Shown: positions 26,937 through 36,101 of the stretch, in pieces
Position numbering within the stretch: position 1 is the first letter of the stretch
How the letters are laid out: the number at the start of each line of letters is the position of its first letter
Origin: Rhodophyticola sp. CCM32
Lineage (GTDB): Bacteria; Pseudomonadota; Alphaproteobacteria; Rhodobacterales; Rhodobacteraceae
NCBI RefSeq assembly: GCF_004751985.1
Contig: NZ_CP038492.1
Coordinates: forward strand, 1,364,001-1,428,000
DNA length: 64,000 nt
Reading direction: 5' to 3'
Notes under the pieces: model-generated
Told to the model about the DNA's origin: nothing
The model's database searches: none
What the model saw: only the letters and a program-made list of their open reading frames with translations
Translations under genes and position numbers: made by a program

Positions 26937-27869
26937 TCAGCCCGGCACATCAGGGCGGGGCGGTTTCAGGGTTTTGAGATAGGCGTCAACCTCTGCCGGT
27001 TTCATCGCCGGGGCGGCTTTGGCGGCTGTGCCCTCCGGCATATCGCCGAAATAGAACTGGAAGCCGGGGATGAATTGACGGCGCTTGCGCAGCTCCATCC
27101 CCTCGAACGGATAGACGTCATGATCCCCGCAGGCCTTGTCATGGCAGGCCAGAATGTAATCGGCGCGTTTGTCGATCTCCTCGACGGATTTCCAGCCTTC
27201 GACCGAGTTCACAAACCGCGCGGGCACCCAATAGCGCCACATCTCTGCGGGGTTGGGTTCCAGATTGCGGGCCTGAAAAATCGCATCGCCGCAGACCACG
27301 ATATCACCTGCCGTGGTGGCGACGGTCACCGCCATATGGCCCACGGAATGGCCGGGCGTGTGGAACATGGTGATGCCGGGCAGAACCTCGCACTCATCCT
27401 CCACCGCCTCGAACACGCAGCCGGTATAGGCGGCCTCGATCCCCAGAATGCCGCATTCATAGGTGCGGTAATACAAAGGCAGCGGGTTATAGGCCATTTC
27501 GATCTCGGCCTTGGGGGCGATATAACGTGCGTTGGGGAATTCTTTCATGTTCTGCACATGGTCCCAGTGCAGATGGGTGAAGACAATGGCATCAATCTCG
27601 GACGGGTCGACGCCCAGCTTTTCCTTGAGGTGATGATGCACCTCGGTACAGCCGCGCTTGTCGCATTTATGATGGTATTCCGTGGCCCGTTCTTCGTCGC
27701 AAAGCCCTGTATCAATGAGGATTTTATGTTCCCCGGTATCCACATAATAGCAGTAGCAGGGGTTCCAGATCTTCTTGCCTGCCGGGCCTTTCCAGAAAAT
27801 ATAGGTGCCCAGATCAGCCTCCAGCCATCCGGTGTTTATGGGGTGGATTCTGGTCTCTGCGATGCCCAT
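26937..27869 (-). CDS. Metallo-beta-lactamase-fold hydrolase (N-acyl-homoserine lactonase-like)
   Basis: 310 residues. The metal motif THLHWDHVQN (HxHxDH) is followed by HTPGHSVGHMAV and CGDAIFQ, as in the AHL-lactonase group of the family. AAGGAGGG just before the ATG at 27869 fixes the start. It is the first gene of the kinase/aldolase operon, so it could equally open a sugar lactone. The AHL name rests on family resemblance only. Two matching GntR-like sites lie in the promoter. Confidence 0.82.
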   Translation of the reverse strand: MGIAETRIHPINTGWLEADLGTYIFWKGPAGKKIWNPCYCYYVDTGEHKILIDTGLCDEERATEYHHKCDKRGCTEVHHHLKEKLGVDPSEIDAIVFTHLHWDHVQNMKEFPNARYIAPKAEIEMAYNPLPLYYRTYECGILGIEAAYTGCVFEAVEDECEVLPGITMFHTPGHSVGHMAVTVATTAGDIVVCGDAIFQARNLEPNPAEMWRYWVPARFVNSVEGWKSVEEIDKRADYILACHDKACGDHDVYPFEGMELRKRRQFIPGFQFYFGDMPEGTAAKAAPAMKPAEVDAYLKTLKPPRPDVPG

Positions 27870-27900
27870 AAGGCCCTCCTTCTGCAATGTCTGGCCCATA

Positions 27901-27928
27901 TGTATACAAAGAGAAGATATTGTCTACA
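27901..27928. promoter_or_regulatory. Paired GntR-type operators before the lactonase operon
   Basis: TGTATACAA and TTGTCTACA form an inverted pair with one mismatch, 10 bases apart, and each is a near-palindrome. Similar nonamers (TTGGATACA, TTGTATGCA) occur on the other side of the adjacent GntR gene, so this regulator is the likely binder. Confidence 0.55.
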
Positions 27929-27956
27929 TGAAAATCCACGGGATTTGCAAAAGCCG

Positions 27957-28610
27957 TCAGCTCAGGGCCAGAACCCGCATAAAGCTGGCCTCCATATGCT
28001 TGCGCATACCTTCAAAAGCCAGATCTGAATCTTCCGAGAATATTTTTTGCAGCAAGTCATCATGGCTTTGGGACGAGGCGGTCAGATCTGCCTTTGTCGC
28101 GAATTTCTTGGCGCGGAACGGGCCGGTGCGACGGCGAAAATCAGATGCAAGCTGTTGGATATACGGGTTGCCCGTCGCCTCATAGATTGCAAAGTGAAAT
28201 GCCTCATTCGCGCGCAGATATTCCGGCAGGTCGCCTGCGGCGGCCGCCACCCGGCAAGCTTCCTGCGCGGCTTCCATCTGGGTGCGGGCCAGAAGGGTCA
28301 GGCGTTGGGCGGCAAGCCTTGCGCATAAGGCTTCAATCTCGTGCATCGCTTCGAACATCTGGGCCAGTTCGGTCTTGCTGTATTGCGCCACACGGGTGCC
28401 GCGCGCATTGCCTTCTTCCAGCACGCCCTGGGCGCACAGACGGCCCAGGGCCTCGCGCACCGGAGTTCTTGACGCGCCGAACCGTTCTGCCAGACGGGTT
28501 TCATCCAACCGTTCCCCGGGGGCGATCTGCCCGGCAGAAATATCGTCAAGCAGCGCGCGTTCGATCCTCTGCGCGGTGCTGATCCGCGATTTCGGGGCTT
28601 TGCTGTCCAA
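27957..28610 (-). CDS. GntR-family regulator (FCD type)
   Basis: 217 residues. N-terminal winged helix (RIERALLDDISAGQIAPGERL, LAERFGASRTPVREALGRL) and an all-helical C-terminal FCD ligand domain with metal-site histidines (AFHFAIYEATGNPYIQ, SQSHDDLL). Such proteins sense small organic acids or sugar acids. It lies between the minus-strand lactonase-kinase operon and the plus-strand Tm-1-like/aldolase pair and probably controls both. Confidence 0.9.
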   Translation of the reverse strand: MDSKAPKSRISTAQRIERALLDDISAGQIAPGERLDETRLAERFGASRTPVREALGRLCAQGVLEEGNARGTRVAQYSKTELAQMFEAMHEIEALCARLAAQRLTLLARTQMEAAQEACRVAAAAGDLPEYLRANEAFHFAIYEATGNPYIQQLASDFRRRTGPFRAKKFATKADLTASSQSHDDLLQKIFSEDSDLAFEGMRKHMEASFMRVLALS

Positions 28611-28636
28611 CGGGCTACTCCTGATTTATTCTGGTT

Positions 28637-28710
28637 TTGGATACAGGATCAGCGCCTGAAAGTCCAACCGGAACCGGTGTTTTGCATTTTATATATTGAT
28701 TTTGTATGCA
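28637..28710. promoter_or_regulatory. GntR-type half sites between the regulator and the Tm-1-like gene
   Basis: TTGGATACA (28637-28645) and TTGTATGCA (28702-28710) resemble the paired sites at 27901-27928; together they suggest TTGTATACA as the recognition word. They lie in the divergent promoter space. Confidence 0.45.
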
Positions 28711-28814
28711 GAGATGTGTTTCTCAACCGGCAGGGAGCCAGAACCGCATATCATGCCAAAGACCAGCCCAGAATTTTGCGCAGCACCGCATCCGCTGTCA
28801 GAGGACAGATGCAT

Positions 28815-29984
28815 ATGAGCTGTAAGGTCACCCTGCTTTCGACGCTTGAAACCAAGGCAGATGAGATCGCGTTTCTGCGGGAGGCTTTGGCGCGGTTGGG
28901 GGTGACCTGTGTGCTGGTCGATCTGTCCCTTGATACAAAGGGGCAATTGTTGGACGGGGCCCGGAAAATCGCCACGATGGAGCAGGTTGTGACCCGGGCA
29001 CAATCGCAGACAGAGGCACAGCTGGCGGCAGGCGCACAGGCGGTGATCGGTCTGGGCGGCGGGACCGGCAGCGAGATCATCCTGCGGGTGATGCGGGCCC
29101 TGCCGATCACCTTTCCCAAGCTTCTGGTCACCACGCTGCCTTTCGATCCGCGCATCGCGGTGGCGGATAATTCGGTCATTCTGCTGCCGACGCTGGCCGA
29201 TATCTGCGGTCTGAACACCACCTTGCGGCAGGTTCTTGATACCGCGGCGGCGATGATTGCGGGGGTTTGTTCGGCGCCCCCGTCCTCAATGGAACTGAAC
29301 ACCGACCCCTCGATCGGGATCACCGCCCTTGGGGCGACAGACGGGGCCGTGGACCGGCTGGTTCAGGGGTTGCGTGCCCGGGGGCGGGAGGCAACCGTGT
29401 TTCACGCCAACGGCTATGGCGGCGCGGCCTTTGCGCGGTTTGCCGAACAGGGCGCGTTTCACACAATTGTTGATCTGACCCCGCATGAGCTGACACGGAT
29501 GCGGGTCGCGGGTGCCCATACCGCCATGCCCACGCGGTTCACTGCCGCGGCACAGAAAGGCCTGCCGCAGATCGTGCTGCCGGGGGCGTTGAATTTCATT
29601 GGGCTGGGGGCGATTGATCTGGTGCCGGAGCGGTTTCTGAACCGGCCCCATTATCAGCATTCGGGGTATTTCACCCATGTCAAACTGACCGAAGACGAGA
29701 TGACCGGGGTCGCCACCGCGCTTGTGGGCCATCTGAATGCCGCGCCGGATCTGGCGCATCTTGTTGTGCCCATGGGCGGGTTTTCCCATCAGGATGCCCC
29801 CGGCGGCGCGATCGAGGATGAGGATTTGCGCGCGGTGTTCCTGCGCGCGGCCCGGGCCGCCGCCGATCCGGCGCTGAACATCACCGTGATGGAGGCGCAT
29901 ATCGCGGCCCCTGCCGTCACCGATCTTATTCTGGAGCTGCTGTCCCGGCCTCCATATGCCCGCAAGGAGACCCAACATGCCTGA
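28815..29984 (+). CDS. Tm-1-like ATP-binding domain protein (UPF0261)
   Basis: 389 residues. The N-terminus (VTLLSTLETKADEIAFLREAL, VLVDLSLDTKG) and the GLGGGTGSEIILRVMRALP motif match the UPF0261/Tm-1-like family, related to the tomato Tm-1 resistance protein and bacterial proteins found in sugar-acid catabolic loci. Their reaction is poorly known. GAGG ten bases before the ATG supports this start (ATG 28809 is the alternative). The next aldolase gene overlaps its end by eight bases. Confidence 0.8.
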   Translation: MSCKVTLLSTLETKADEIAFLREALARLGVTCVLVDLSLDTKGQLLDGARKIATMEQVVTRAQSQTEAQLAAGAQAVIGLGGGTGSEIILRVMRALPITFPKLLVTTLPFDPRIAVADNSVILLPTLADICGLNTTLRQVLDTAAAMIAGVCSAPPSSMELNTDPSIGITALGATDGAVDRLVQGLRARGREATVFHANGYGGAAFARFAEQGAFHTIVDLTPHELTRMRVAGAHTAMPTRFTAAAQKGLPQIVLPGALNFIGLGAIDLVPERFLNRPHYQHSGYFTHVKLTEDEMTGVATALVGHLNAAPDLAHLVVPMGGFSHQDAPGGAIEDEDLRAVFLRAARAAADPALNITVMEAHIAAPAVTDLILELLSRPPYARKETQHA

Positions 29985-30636
29985 CCCATGCGATGTCGAG
30001 GCGAAAAAGGATGCGCTGATCCGATCGGCCAAACGCTGTTTCGATCTGCGGTTGCAGACCAATGCCGGCGGCAACCTGTCGGTGCGCCTGTCCTCGGCCG
30101 ATGCGATTGTGATCAAGCCTTCGGGTGTGGGTTTTGCCGAATGCACGCGGGATAATCTGCAAATCGTGCATCTGGATGGCAGGCTGGAACCTTCGGCCTT
30201 CAAACCCTCGAAAGACCTTGATTTCCATCTGGACCTCTATCGAATCCGCCCCGATATCAATGCCATCGTCCATTGTCACAGCCCCTGGGCGACGGGTTAT
30301 GCCAGTGCGGGTGTCGAAATTCCCTGTCTGACCGTTCAGACCATCGAGAAGATCGGGCGGATGCCCCTGATCCCGCTGTCGGACAATGGCGGACCGCAGA
30401 CCGAGGTTGAAATCAGCCCGGTATTTCAGGATCCTTCCGTGCGGGCGGCGGTTCTGGCCAATCACGGCACCATCGGCGTGGGCAAAACGCTGACCGCAGC
30501 GCAATATCTGGCCGAGATTATCGAGGAAACCGCCCATATCGCCTTTGTTCGTGACACGCTTGTCCGGGTTCACGGGGTGTCAGACACGGCTTTGCCGGTG
30601 TTTGGTACGGCTGCTGATGCGAGGAAAATGTCATAA
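29977..30636 (+). CDS. Class II aldolase (fuculose-phosphate aldolase-like)
   Basis: 219 residues, the usual length for small class II aldolases. Visible: TNAGGNLSVRLSSADAIVIKPSGVGF (substrate phosphate loop), the metal His pair VHCHSPWATG, and VLANHGTIGVG. AAGGAG seven bases before ATG 29977 fixes the start. It overlaps the Tm-1-like gene, so the two are made together. It is a second aldolase in the same GntR-centred locus, distinct in size from the one at 25136. Confidence 0.88.
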   Translation: MPDPCDVEAKKDALIRSAKRCFDLRLQTNAGGNLSVRLSSADAIVIKPSGVGFAECTRDNLQIVHLDGRLEPSAFKPSKDLDFHLDLYRIRPDINAIVHCHSPWATGYASAGVEIPCLTVQTIEKIGRMPLIPLSDNGGPQTEVEISPVFQDPSVRAAVLANHGTIGVGKTLTAAQYLAEIIEETAHIAFVRDTLVRVHGVSDTALPVFGTAADARKMS

Positions 30637-30653
30637 GCTCTGCGCGCCGGGGC

Positions 30654-31643
30654 TTACGCCCGCGCCCGGGCTTCTGCCGGGGTCATGCCGGTCCAGTCAT
30701 TGAAGGCCCGGTAAAAGGAATTCGGGTCGCGATAGGCCAGAAGATAGGAGATTTCCTCAACCCGCAGCCCCTCCTGTCGCAGATAATGCAGGGCCAGGTT
30801 CTTGCGGGTGTCGTCAAGAATATTCTGAAACGATTGCCCTTCTGATTTCAGCCGGCGCTGCAAGGTCCGTTTGCTGACATGCAGATGCTGGCAGACCGCA
30901 TCGGCGGTGGGCTGGCCACCGGGCAGCATTTCCAGCAATGCGTGGCGCACGCGGGTGCTGACCGGTTGCCGGGTGCTGCGGCTTTCCATCTGGCGGGTCA
31001 GATCACTTTCGAACCGGGCCCAAAGCGCCTCATTGGCCGAGATCAGCGGGCGTTCCGCATCTTCCACGGAGAGCACGATTTTTGTCATCGGCCCGATCTC
31101 GATCTCTTGCCCGAGATAGGTTTCAAGGCTGCTATGGTCACCAAGCGATTGCGGCATGCAAAGTTGCAGGGGCACAACCGGATGGGCGGTGAAATTGCGG
31201 CAGCATTCGATGAAATAGACCAGTTCGAACGCCGCGAAACTGCCGGGCAGGGGCATATCCGCAACCCGTGATGCAAAGCTGAGCTCCACCCCCAGGTCAC
31301 TGCGCCTTACCTCAAGCCTGACCGGCGCCACCAGCGGTTTGAACAGCGCCAGCCGGCTGAGCCCGATCTCGATATTCGGGCTACAGGAAAACGCGAAAAT
31401 CGCCGGAACAAACGGGCCGCGTGCCAGGGCTTTGCCCAGCATGATCGGGGTGTCGGGGGTTGGCGCTTCTGCATAAAGCGCCTCGATCAGCGCAATATAC
31501 TGCTCTGCCGTCACGCCGCGCCCCTCGTTTTCGATCAGATCCGTGGGCAGACCGGCCCGGCGCAGCACCCTTGCGGGGGTGAGCGTCAGGATATTGCAGC
31601 TATGTTGCAGGGAATGCGCAACGGGGTAGCGGGTGATCTGCAT
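30654..31643 (-). CDS. AraC-family transcriptional regulator
   Basis: 329 residues. The N-terminal effector domain is of the arabinose_bd type (TRYPVAHSLQHSCNILTLTP start) and the C-terminal double helix-turn-helix is clear (ADAVCQHLHVSKRTLQRRLKSEG, EEISYLLAYRDPNSFYRAFNDWTGMTP). AAGGA before ATG 31643 favours this start over ATG 31667. It is divergent from the molybdenum hydroxylase operon and so is its likely regulator. Confidence 0.88.
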   Translation of the reverse strand: MQITRYPVAHSLQHSCNILTLTPARVLRRAGLPTDLIENEGRGVTAEQYIALIEALYAEAPTPDTPIMLGKALARGPFVPAIFAFSCSPNIEIGLSRLALFKPLVAPVRLEVRRSDLGVELSFASRVADMPLPGSFAAFELVYFIECCRNFTAHPVVPLQLCMPQSLGDHSSLETYLGQEIEIGPMTKIVLSVEDAERPLISANEALWARFESDLTRQMESRSTRQPVSTRVRHALLEMLPGGQPTADAVCQHLHVSKRTLQRRLKSEGQSFQNILDDTRKNLALHYLRQEGLRVEEISYLLAYRDPNSFYRAFNDWTGMTPAEARARA

Positions 31644-31785
31644 GTCGGTCCTTTTCGGGCGGGTCATTGCCTGAGCTTTGCCAGCGTATCGGGGCCGGTC
31701 CAGCCATAAGCGGCCCTCTGGCGCGTATTGTTACCGTTTTGGCGTGATCTGCAAGTATACGCGCCCGGCGCGGTTTGTCATGATC

Positions 31786-31818
<33 letters not shown>

Positions 31819-31841
31819 AGTCCCGGACCGGAGGCGCGCCA

Positions 31842-32303
31842 GTGCAACTGACAGCGAATGGAACCGTCCATGAGGTGGATGTCGAAGACGACATGCCGCT
31901 TTTGTGGGTCTTACGTGACGAACTGGGCATCACCGGCCCGAAATATGGCTGCGGCATTGCCCAATGCGGCGCCTGTACGGTGCATCTGGACGGGCAGGCG
32001 GTGCGATCCTGCCAGTTGCGCGCGGCGGATGTGGCTGGCGCCCGGGTGACAACCATCGAAGGGCTGGGCACACCGGATGCGCTGCATGCGGTGCAGGCCG
32101 CCTGGGTGGACCATCAGGTGGCCCAATGCGGGTATTGCCAGTCGGGGCAGATCATGCAGGCGGCCTCGTTTCTGGAATTCAACACCTCCCCCACGGATGA
32201 GGAGATTGACCGCGCGATGAGCGGCAATCTCTGCCGCTGCGGCACCTATATCCGCATCCGCGAAGCGGTCAAAACCGCCGCCGCCGCATTGAGGGAGGGG
32301 TGA
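31842..32303 (+). CDS. iorA: Isoquinoline 1-oxidoreductase-type 2Fe-2S subunit
   Basis: 153 residues. It carries two [2Fe-2S] clusters: the plant-ferredoxin type ([17 protein letters not shown], then SCQLRA) and the helical type ([27 protein letters not shown]). It transfers electrons within a molybdenum hydroxylase. The GTG at 31842 is taken as the start because CGGAGG lies eight bases before it; the frame upstream is a repeat. The large subunit follows four bases after its stop. Confidence 0.88.
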   Translation: MQLTANGTVHEVDVEDDMPLLWVLRDELGITGPKYGCGIAQCGACTVHLDGQAVRSCQLRAADVAGARVTTIEGLGTPDALHAVQAAWVDHQVAQCGYCQSGQIMQAASFLEFNTSPTDEEIDRAMSGNLCRCGTYIRIREAVKTAAAALREG

Positions 32304-32306
32304 GCC

Positions 32307-34550
32307 ATGAGCCGGATCGGAACACTCGCCCGCCGGACATTTCTGGTGGGTTCTGTTGCCATCGCGGGCGGTGTCGCCTTTGGCATCTATCGCTATCGCA
32401 CACCCTATGCGAACCCGCTGCTGGAAAACCTGCCTGAAGGTGAGGCCGCGATCACGCCTTATGTGCGGATCGACGCAGAAGGTGTGACCCTGATCACCCC
32501 GCGCGCGGATAAGGGGCAGGGGGTCTATTCGGTACAGGCCGCTTTGATCGCCGAGGAACTGGATATCGAACTGGACCAGATCGGCGTTGACCCCGGCCCG
32601 CCATCGCCAGCCTATTGGAACACCGCGCTTTCCGAAGAGGCGGCGGCCTTTGTCGCCCCCGGGGGTGGGCTGATGAATGCGGCGGCGCATGGCGCGTTTG
32701 ATGCGATGATCAAGTTTCTGGGCATGCAGGTGACCGGCGGGTCAACCACGGTGCCGGACGGGTTTGTGAAACTGCGCCGGGCGGGTGCCTCGGCGCGGGA
32801 GACATTGAAACTGGCAGCCGCGAACCGGACCGGGATTGCCCCGGTTGATCTACGCACGGAGGCCGGGGCGGTGCTGCTGCCCGATGGCACGCGGATCAGC
32901 TATAGCGCTCTGGCGCCCGATGCGGCCGGGCTGGACCCGGTGCAGGATGTGCCCCTGCGCGACCCGTCCGAATGGCGGTTGATCGGCCAGCCGATGCAAC
33001 GCCTTGATATCCTGCCGAAATCCACCGGCACGCTGATCTATGGCATTGATTGCGCGGTTGCGGGGATGCTGCATGCCACTGTCCTTCTGAACCCGGCGCA
33101 GACCGGCCCGATCAACGGCTTTGATGCCAGCGCGGCCGAGGCGATGCGCGGTGTCCGTGCCGTGGTGCCGGTCACCGGCGGGGTGGGGATTGTGGCGGAC
33201 AATACATGGCGCGCGTTTCAGGCGGCCGGGGCGGTTCAGGCCGATTGGGGCCCGGCCCCGTTCCCCGCGACCATGGCCGCCCATTGGGACAGTCTGGCTG
33301 CGGCGTTCACCAAGGAATTTCAGGACAGCCGCAACCGCGATGACGGCGATGTGGAGGCGGCGCTTGCCGCAGGGCAGGTGATCGAGGCGGAATACCGCGC
33401 GCCCTATCTGGCCCATGCCCCGCTGGAGCCGATCAGCGCCATCGTGCAGGTCAATGCAGACAGTGTCGAGGTCTGGACCGGCACCCAGATCCCGCGCTTC
33501 ATTCAGACCAATATCAGCGCGCTGACCGGGATCGACGCTGAAAATATCCATGTTCATGTGCTCTATATGGGCGGCAGTTTCGGCCATCGGCTGGAAGATG
33601 AGGTTGTGAAACAGGCGACCGAGATTGCGATGCAGATGCCGGGCATTCCGATCAAGCTGACCTATTCCCGCGAAGAGGATATGACCCATGATTTCACCCG
33701 CCAGATCGCCATGGCCCGGATGCGCGGGACAGTGCGGGACGGGCAGGTGGAAAGCTATGATCTGGGCATTGCCATGCCCTCTGTCATCGGCTCGCAAATG
33801 GCCCGGCAGGGATTGTCCCCGCCGGGACCCGACAGCCAGATCGTGGCCGGGGCCTGGGACCAGGCCTTCGCGATCCCCAATCACCGGGTCACCGGATACC
33901 GGGCGCCGGACCTGGCCCCGCTCAGCTCCTGGCGGTCGGTCGGGGCCTCTTCCAACGGGTTTTTCTACAATACCGGGCTGGATGAACTGATCCACGCCGC
34001 AGGCGCCGACCCGATGGAGGAACGCCTGCGCCTGTGCAATGACGATCTGGCCCGCGCCACGCTGGAGGCCGTGCGCGACATGTCCGGCTGGACCGGTGCG
34101 GATATGGGCGAAAACCGGGGCAGGGGCGTGGCGTTGACCCAATCCTTCGGGGTGCAGTGCGCCGAGGTGGTCGAGGTCACCAATACCGACCGGGGCATCC
34201 GCATCGACACGGTTTATGTCGCCGCCGAGGTCGGCACCGTGGTGGACCCGATCAATTTCGAAAACCTGGTGCAGGGCGGTGTGGTCTGGGCGCTTGGCCA
34301 TGCGATGAATTGCGAGATCACCTATCGTGATGGCATCGCGGAGCAGGATAATTACCACGCCTATGAAGGCATGCGTCTCTATCAATGCCCAAGGATCATC
34401 GTGCAGGGCCTTGAAAACGGCGACCCTGTGCGCGGCATCGGGGAACCGCCGGTGCCGCCCGCCGCCGCCGCCCTGTCCGGCGCGATTTTCGCGGCCACCG
34501 GGCAGAGGTTGCGCGAAATGCCGTTCAACAGATTCATTGATTTCGTCTGA
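32307..34550 (+). CDS. iorB: Xanthine dehydrogenase-family molybdopterin-binding subunit (isoquinoline 1-oxidoreductase beta-type)
   Basis: 747 residues. A Tat-like N-terminus (RRTFLVGSVAIAGGVAFG) points to export of the folded enzyme. The body is an aldehyde/xanthine oxidase molybdenum-binding fold with internal family segments (GTQIPRFIQTNIS, YMGGSFGHRLEDE, APLSSWRSVGASSNGFF and the C-terminal GIGEPPVPPAAAALSGAIFA containing the catalytic Glu). Members hydroxylate N-heterocycles or oxidise aldehydes and hand electrons to cytochromes, here probably the cytochrome encoded next. The actual substrate is unknown. Confidence 0.88.
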   Translation: MSRIGTLARRTFLVGSVAIAGGVAFGIYRYRTPYANPLLENLPEGEAAITPYVRIDAEGVTLITPRADKGQGVYSVQAALIAEELDIELDQIGVDPGPPSPAYWNTALSEEAAAFVAPGGGLMNAAAHGAFDAMIKFLGMQVTGGSTTVPDGFVKLRRAGASARETLKLAAANRTGIAPVDLRTEAGAVLLPDGTRISYSALAPDAAGLDPVQDVPLRDPSEWRLIGQPMQRLDILPKSTGTLIYGIDCAVAGMLHATVLLNPAQTGPINGFDASAAEAMRGVRAVVPVTGGVGIVADNTWRAFQAAGAVQADWGPAPFPATMAAHWDSLAAAFTKEFQDSRNRDDGDVEAALAAGQVIEAEYRAPYLAHAPLEPISAIVQVNADSVEVWTGTQIPRFIQTNISALTGIDAENIHVHVLYMGGSFGHRLEDEVVKQATEIAMQMPGIPIKLTYSREEDMTHDFTRQIAMARMRGTVRDGQVESYDLGIAMPSVIGSQMARQGLSPPGPDSQIVAGAWDQAFAIPNHRVTGYRAPDLAPLSSWRSVGASSNGFFYNTGLDELIHAAGADPMEERLRLCNDDLARATLEAVRDMSGWTGADMGENRGRGVALTQSFGVQCAEVVEVTNTDRGIRIDTVYVAAEVGTVVDPINFENLVQGGVVWALGHAMNCEITYRDGIAEQDNYHAYEGMRLYQCPRIIVQGLENGDPVRGIGEPPVPPAAAALSGAIFAATGQRLREMPFNRFIDFV

Positions 34551-34561
34551 GGGGGCCGGGG

Positions 34562-35185
34562 ATGTCACTGCGCGTATCCATCATCATGGCCGGTCTTGCG
34601 GCATTGACCCTCGGGTTTGCCGGTGCCCGGGGCGAAACCGTTGATCTGACCCCGCCTGCCGAGGGCAGCGTCAGCCCGGCGGAGGGGCTGGACGCCTGGG
34701 CGCGGATTTATGAGGTCACCTCTCATCCGCGCTGTTCAAACTGTCATGTGGGGGCGGATAACACGCCCATGTGGTCCGGCCCCAGCTATAGCCGCACCCG
34801 TCCCCACGGGATGAATATCAATGCCGGTGAAAGCCGGATGGGGGTGGAATATATCCCCTGCAGCACCTGCCACGCCTATCGCGCGGAGGGCGGCAATGAC
34901 AGGCCCCATGCGGCGCCGCAAGTGGCGATGGATTGGCGCCTTGCCCCGGTGGAGGCGGCGTGGTTCGGGCGCAGCTCTGCCGAGATCTGCGCGCAGCTGC
35001 GCGACCCTGAGCGGAACGGCAACCGGGATGCTGCCGATCTGGCCGCGCATCTGGGGCATGATGTGATCCTGCATTGGGCCTGGACACCCGGCGGCGGGCG
35101 TGAACCGGCCCCCCACAATCTGCAGGACCATGTATATGACATCCTTGCCTGGGGTGTTGCGGGCTATCCCTGCCCGCAGGACTGA
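34562..35185 (+). CDS. Di-haem c-type cytochrome partner of the molybdenum hydroxylase
   Basis: 207 residues with a signal peptide (MSLRVSIIMAGLAALTLGFAGARG). Two haem-binding CxxCH motifs, CSNCH and CSTCH, are visible. It sits 11 bases after the molybdenum subunit and is most likely the periplasmic electron acceptor; homologues are often labelled as an isoquinoline 1-oxidoreductase subunit. Confidence 0.85.
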   Translation: MSLRVSIIMAGLAALTLGFAGARGETVDLTPPAEGSVSPAEGLDAWARIYEVTSHPRCSNCHVGADNTPMWSGPSYSRTRPHGMNINAGESRMGVEYIPCSTCHAYRAEGGNDRPHAAPQVAMDWRLAPVEAAWFGRSSAEICAQLRDPERNGNRDAADLAAHLGHDVILHWAWTPGGGREPAPHNLQDHVYDILAWGVAGYPCPQD

Positions 35186-35245
35186 TCGGGCCTGTCTGGC
35201 GCGAGGCTTTTCGCCGGGCGCATGAGAGGCTGGCAAAGAGTGTTG

Positions 35246-36040
35246 TCAGAGCTGTCGCAACCAGTCTTTCAACGGCAGGTTGGCAAAGGCGCCCAAACGC
35301 ATCGCCCTTGGGTTTGCCGTGGAAATCCGCCCGGTTTCAAGCGATGAAAACGCATCTCCGATCCGGGCCGTCATATGCGATACGGTGACAGCCGCGATGC
35401 CGCGCGTTTCCAGCGCTGGCAGGCGGGAAATGCCGATCCGGTTCTTTCCGCCGCCGGCATCATTGAACACGGCGATATGGGCCCGGGCCTTGAGCGCACG
35501 GGCCGGATCACCGCCGATCAGACCCCCATGGGACCCGGTGATCACAATGCCGCCTTCGTCTTCCGGGCCAACCAGAGAGGCCGAATCCAGCAAGCTCAGC
35601 TCCCGGCCCTGTGGCAGGGTCAGACTGCGCCGGGCCTCGGCCAATTCCGGCAGGTGCTGATCCGGGGTCGGGGCCGCCATCAGATAGGGGATCGCCTCGG
35701 CGACCTCCATGCCGACTGCCAGACCGCAGGCCGCCGCCCGGGCATTGACCGTGCTGATCCGGCCTGCATCCTGCATGCCCTGTGCTGATCCGATCTCGGC
35801 GCTCATGCAATCGACGGCCGCCGCCGCCATGCCCACGGTGTCAAGCTGCATGACGCCCGATACCCCGGCACGTTGGAAGCCTATGCCTGCATCGTTGAAG
35901 ACCACGGCGCGAAGCCCGCCGCGACTGGCCACCGCCGCCGGGTAGAGCCCGCCATGGGAGCCGGAAATGGCAATCTTTCCGGCATGGTCCGGGCGCAGAT
36001 CGGTGATCGAATCCAGAAGCAGGGGGGGATCGGTCGTCAT
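35246..36040 (-). CDS. Uncharacterised protein made of two copies of a GSHGG/VFNDAG domain
   Basis: 264 residues that consist of two related halves: residues about 22-107 (KIAISGSHGGLYPAAV, LRAVVFNDAGIGFQRAGV, AGRISTVNARA) and about 164-251 (GIVITGSHGGLIGG, HIAVFNDAGGGKNRIGI, TGRISTANPRA). Conserved GSHGG, VFNDAG, GISR and GRIST.N blocks in both copies suggest a pseudo-dimeric enzyme fold with Gly-rich loops. I do not recognise the family. It is divergent from an IclR regulator, separated by a perfect palindrome, and so likely belongs to that regulon. ATG 36040 is preferred to an upstream GTG at 36058. Confidence 0.7.
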   Translation of the reverse strand: MTTDPPLLLDSITDLRPDHAGKIAISGSHGGLYPAAVASRGGLRAVVFNDAGIGFQRAGVSGVMQLDTVGMAAAAVDCMSAEIGSAQGMQDAGRISTVNARAAACGLAVGMEVAEAIPYLMAAPTPDQHLPELAEARRSLTLPQGRELSLLDSASLVGPEDEGGIVITGSHGGLIGGDPARALKARAHIAVFNDAGGGKNRIGISRLPALETRGIAAVTVSHMTARIGDAFSSLETGRISTANPRAMRLGAFANLPLKDWLRQL

Positions 36041-36101
36041 GGTCTGAAAATAGATCACTTGACGGAATCACGCAATCAAGTTTCATTATATGCATAATAT
36101 C

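Noticed and set aside
32850-34568. 572-codon minus-strand open frame opposite iorB
   Set aside because: Antisense shadow; the plus strand contains the complete molybdenum-binding subunit.
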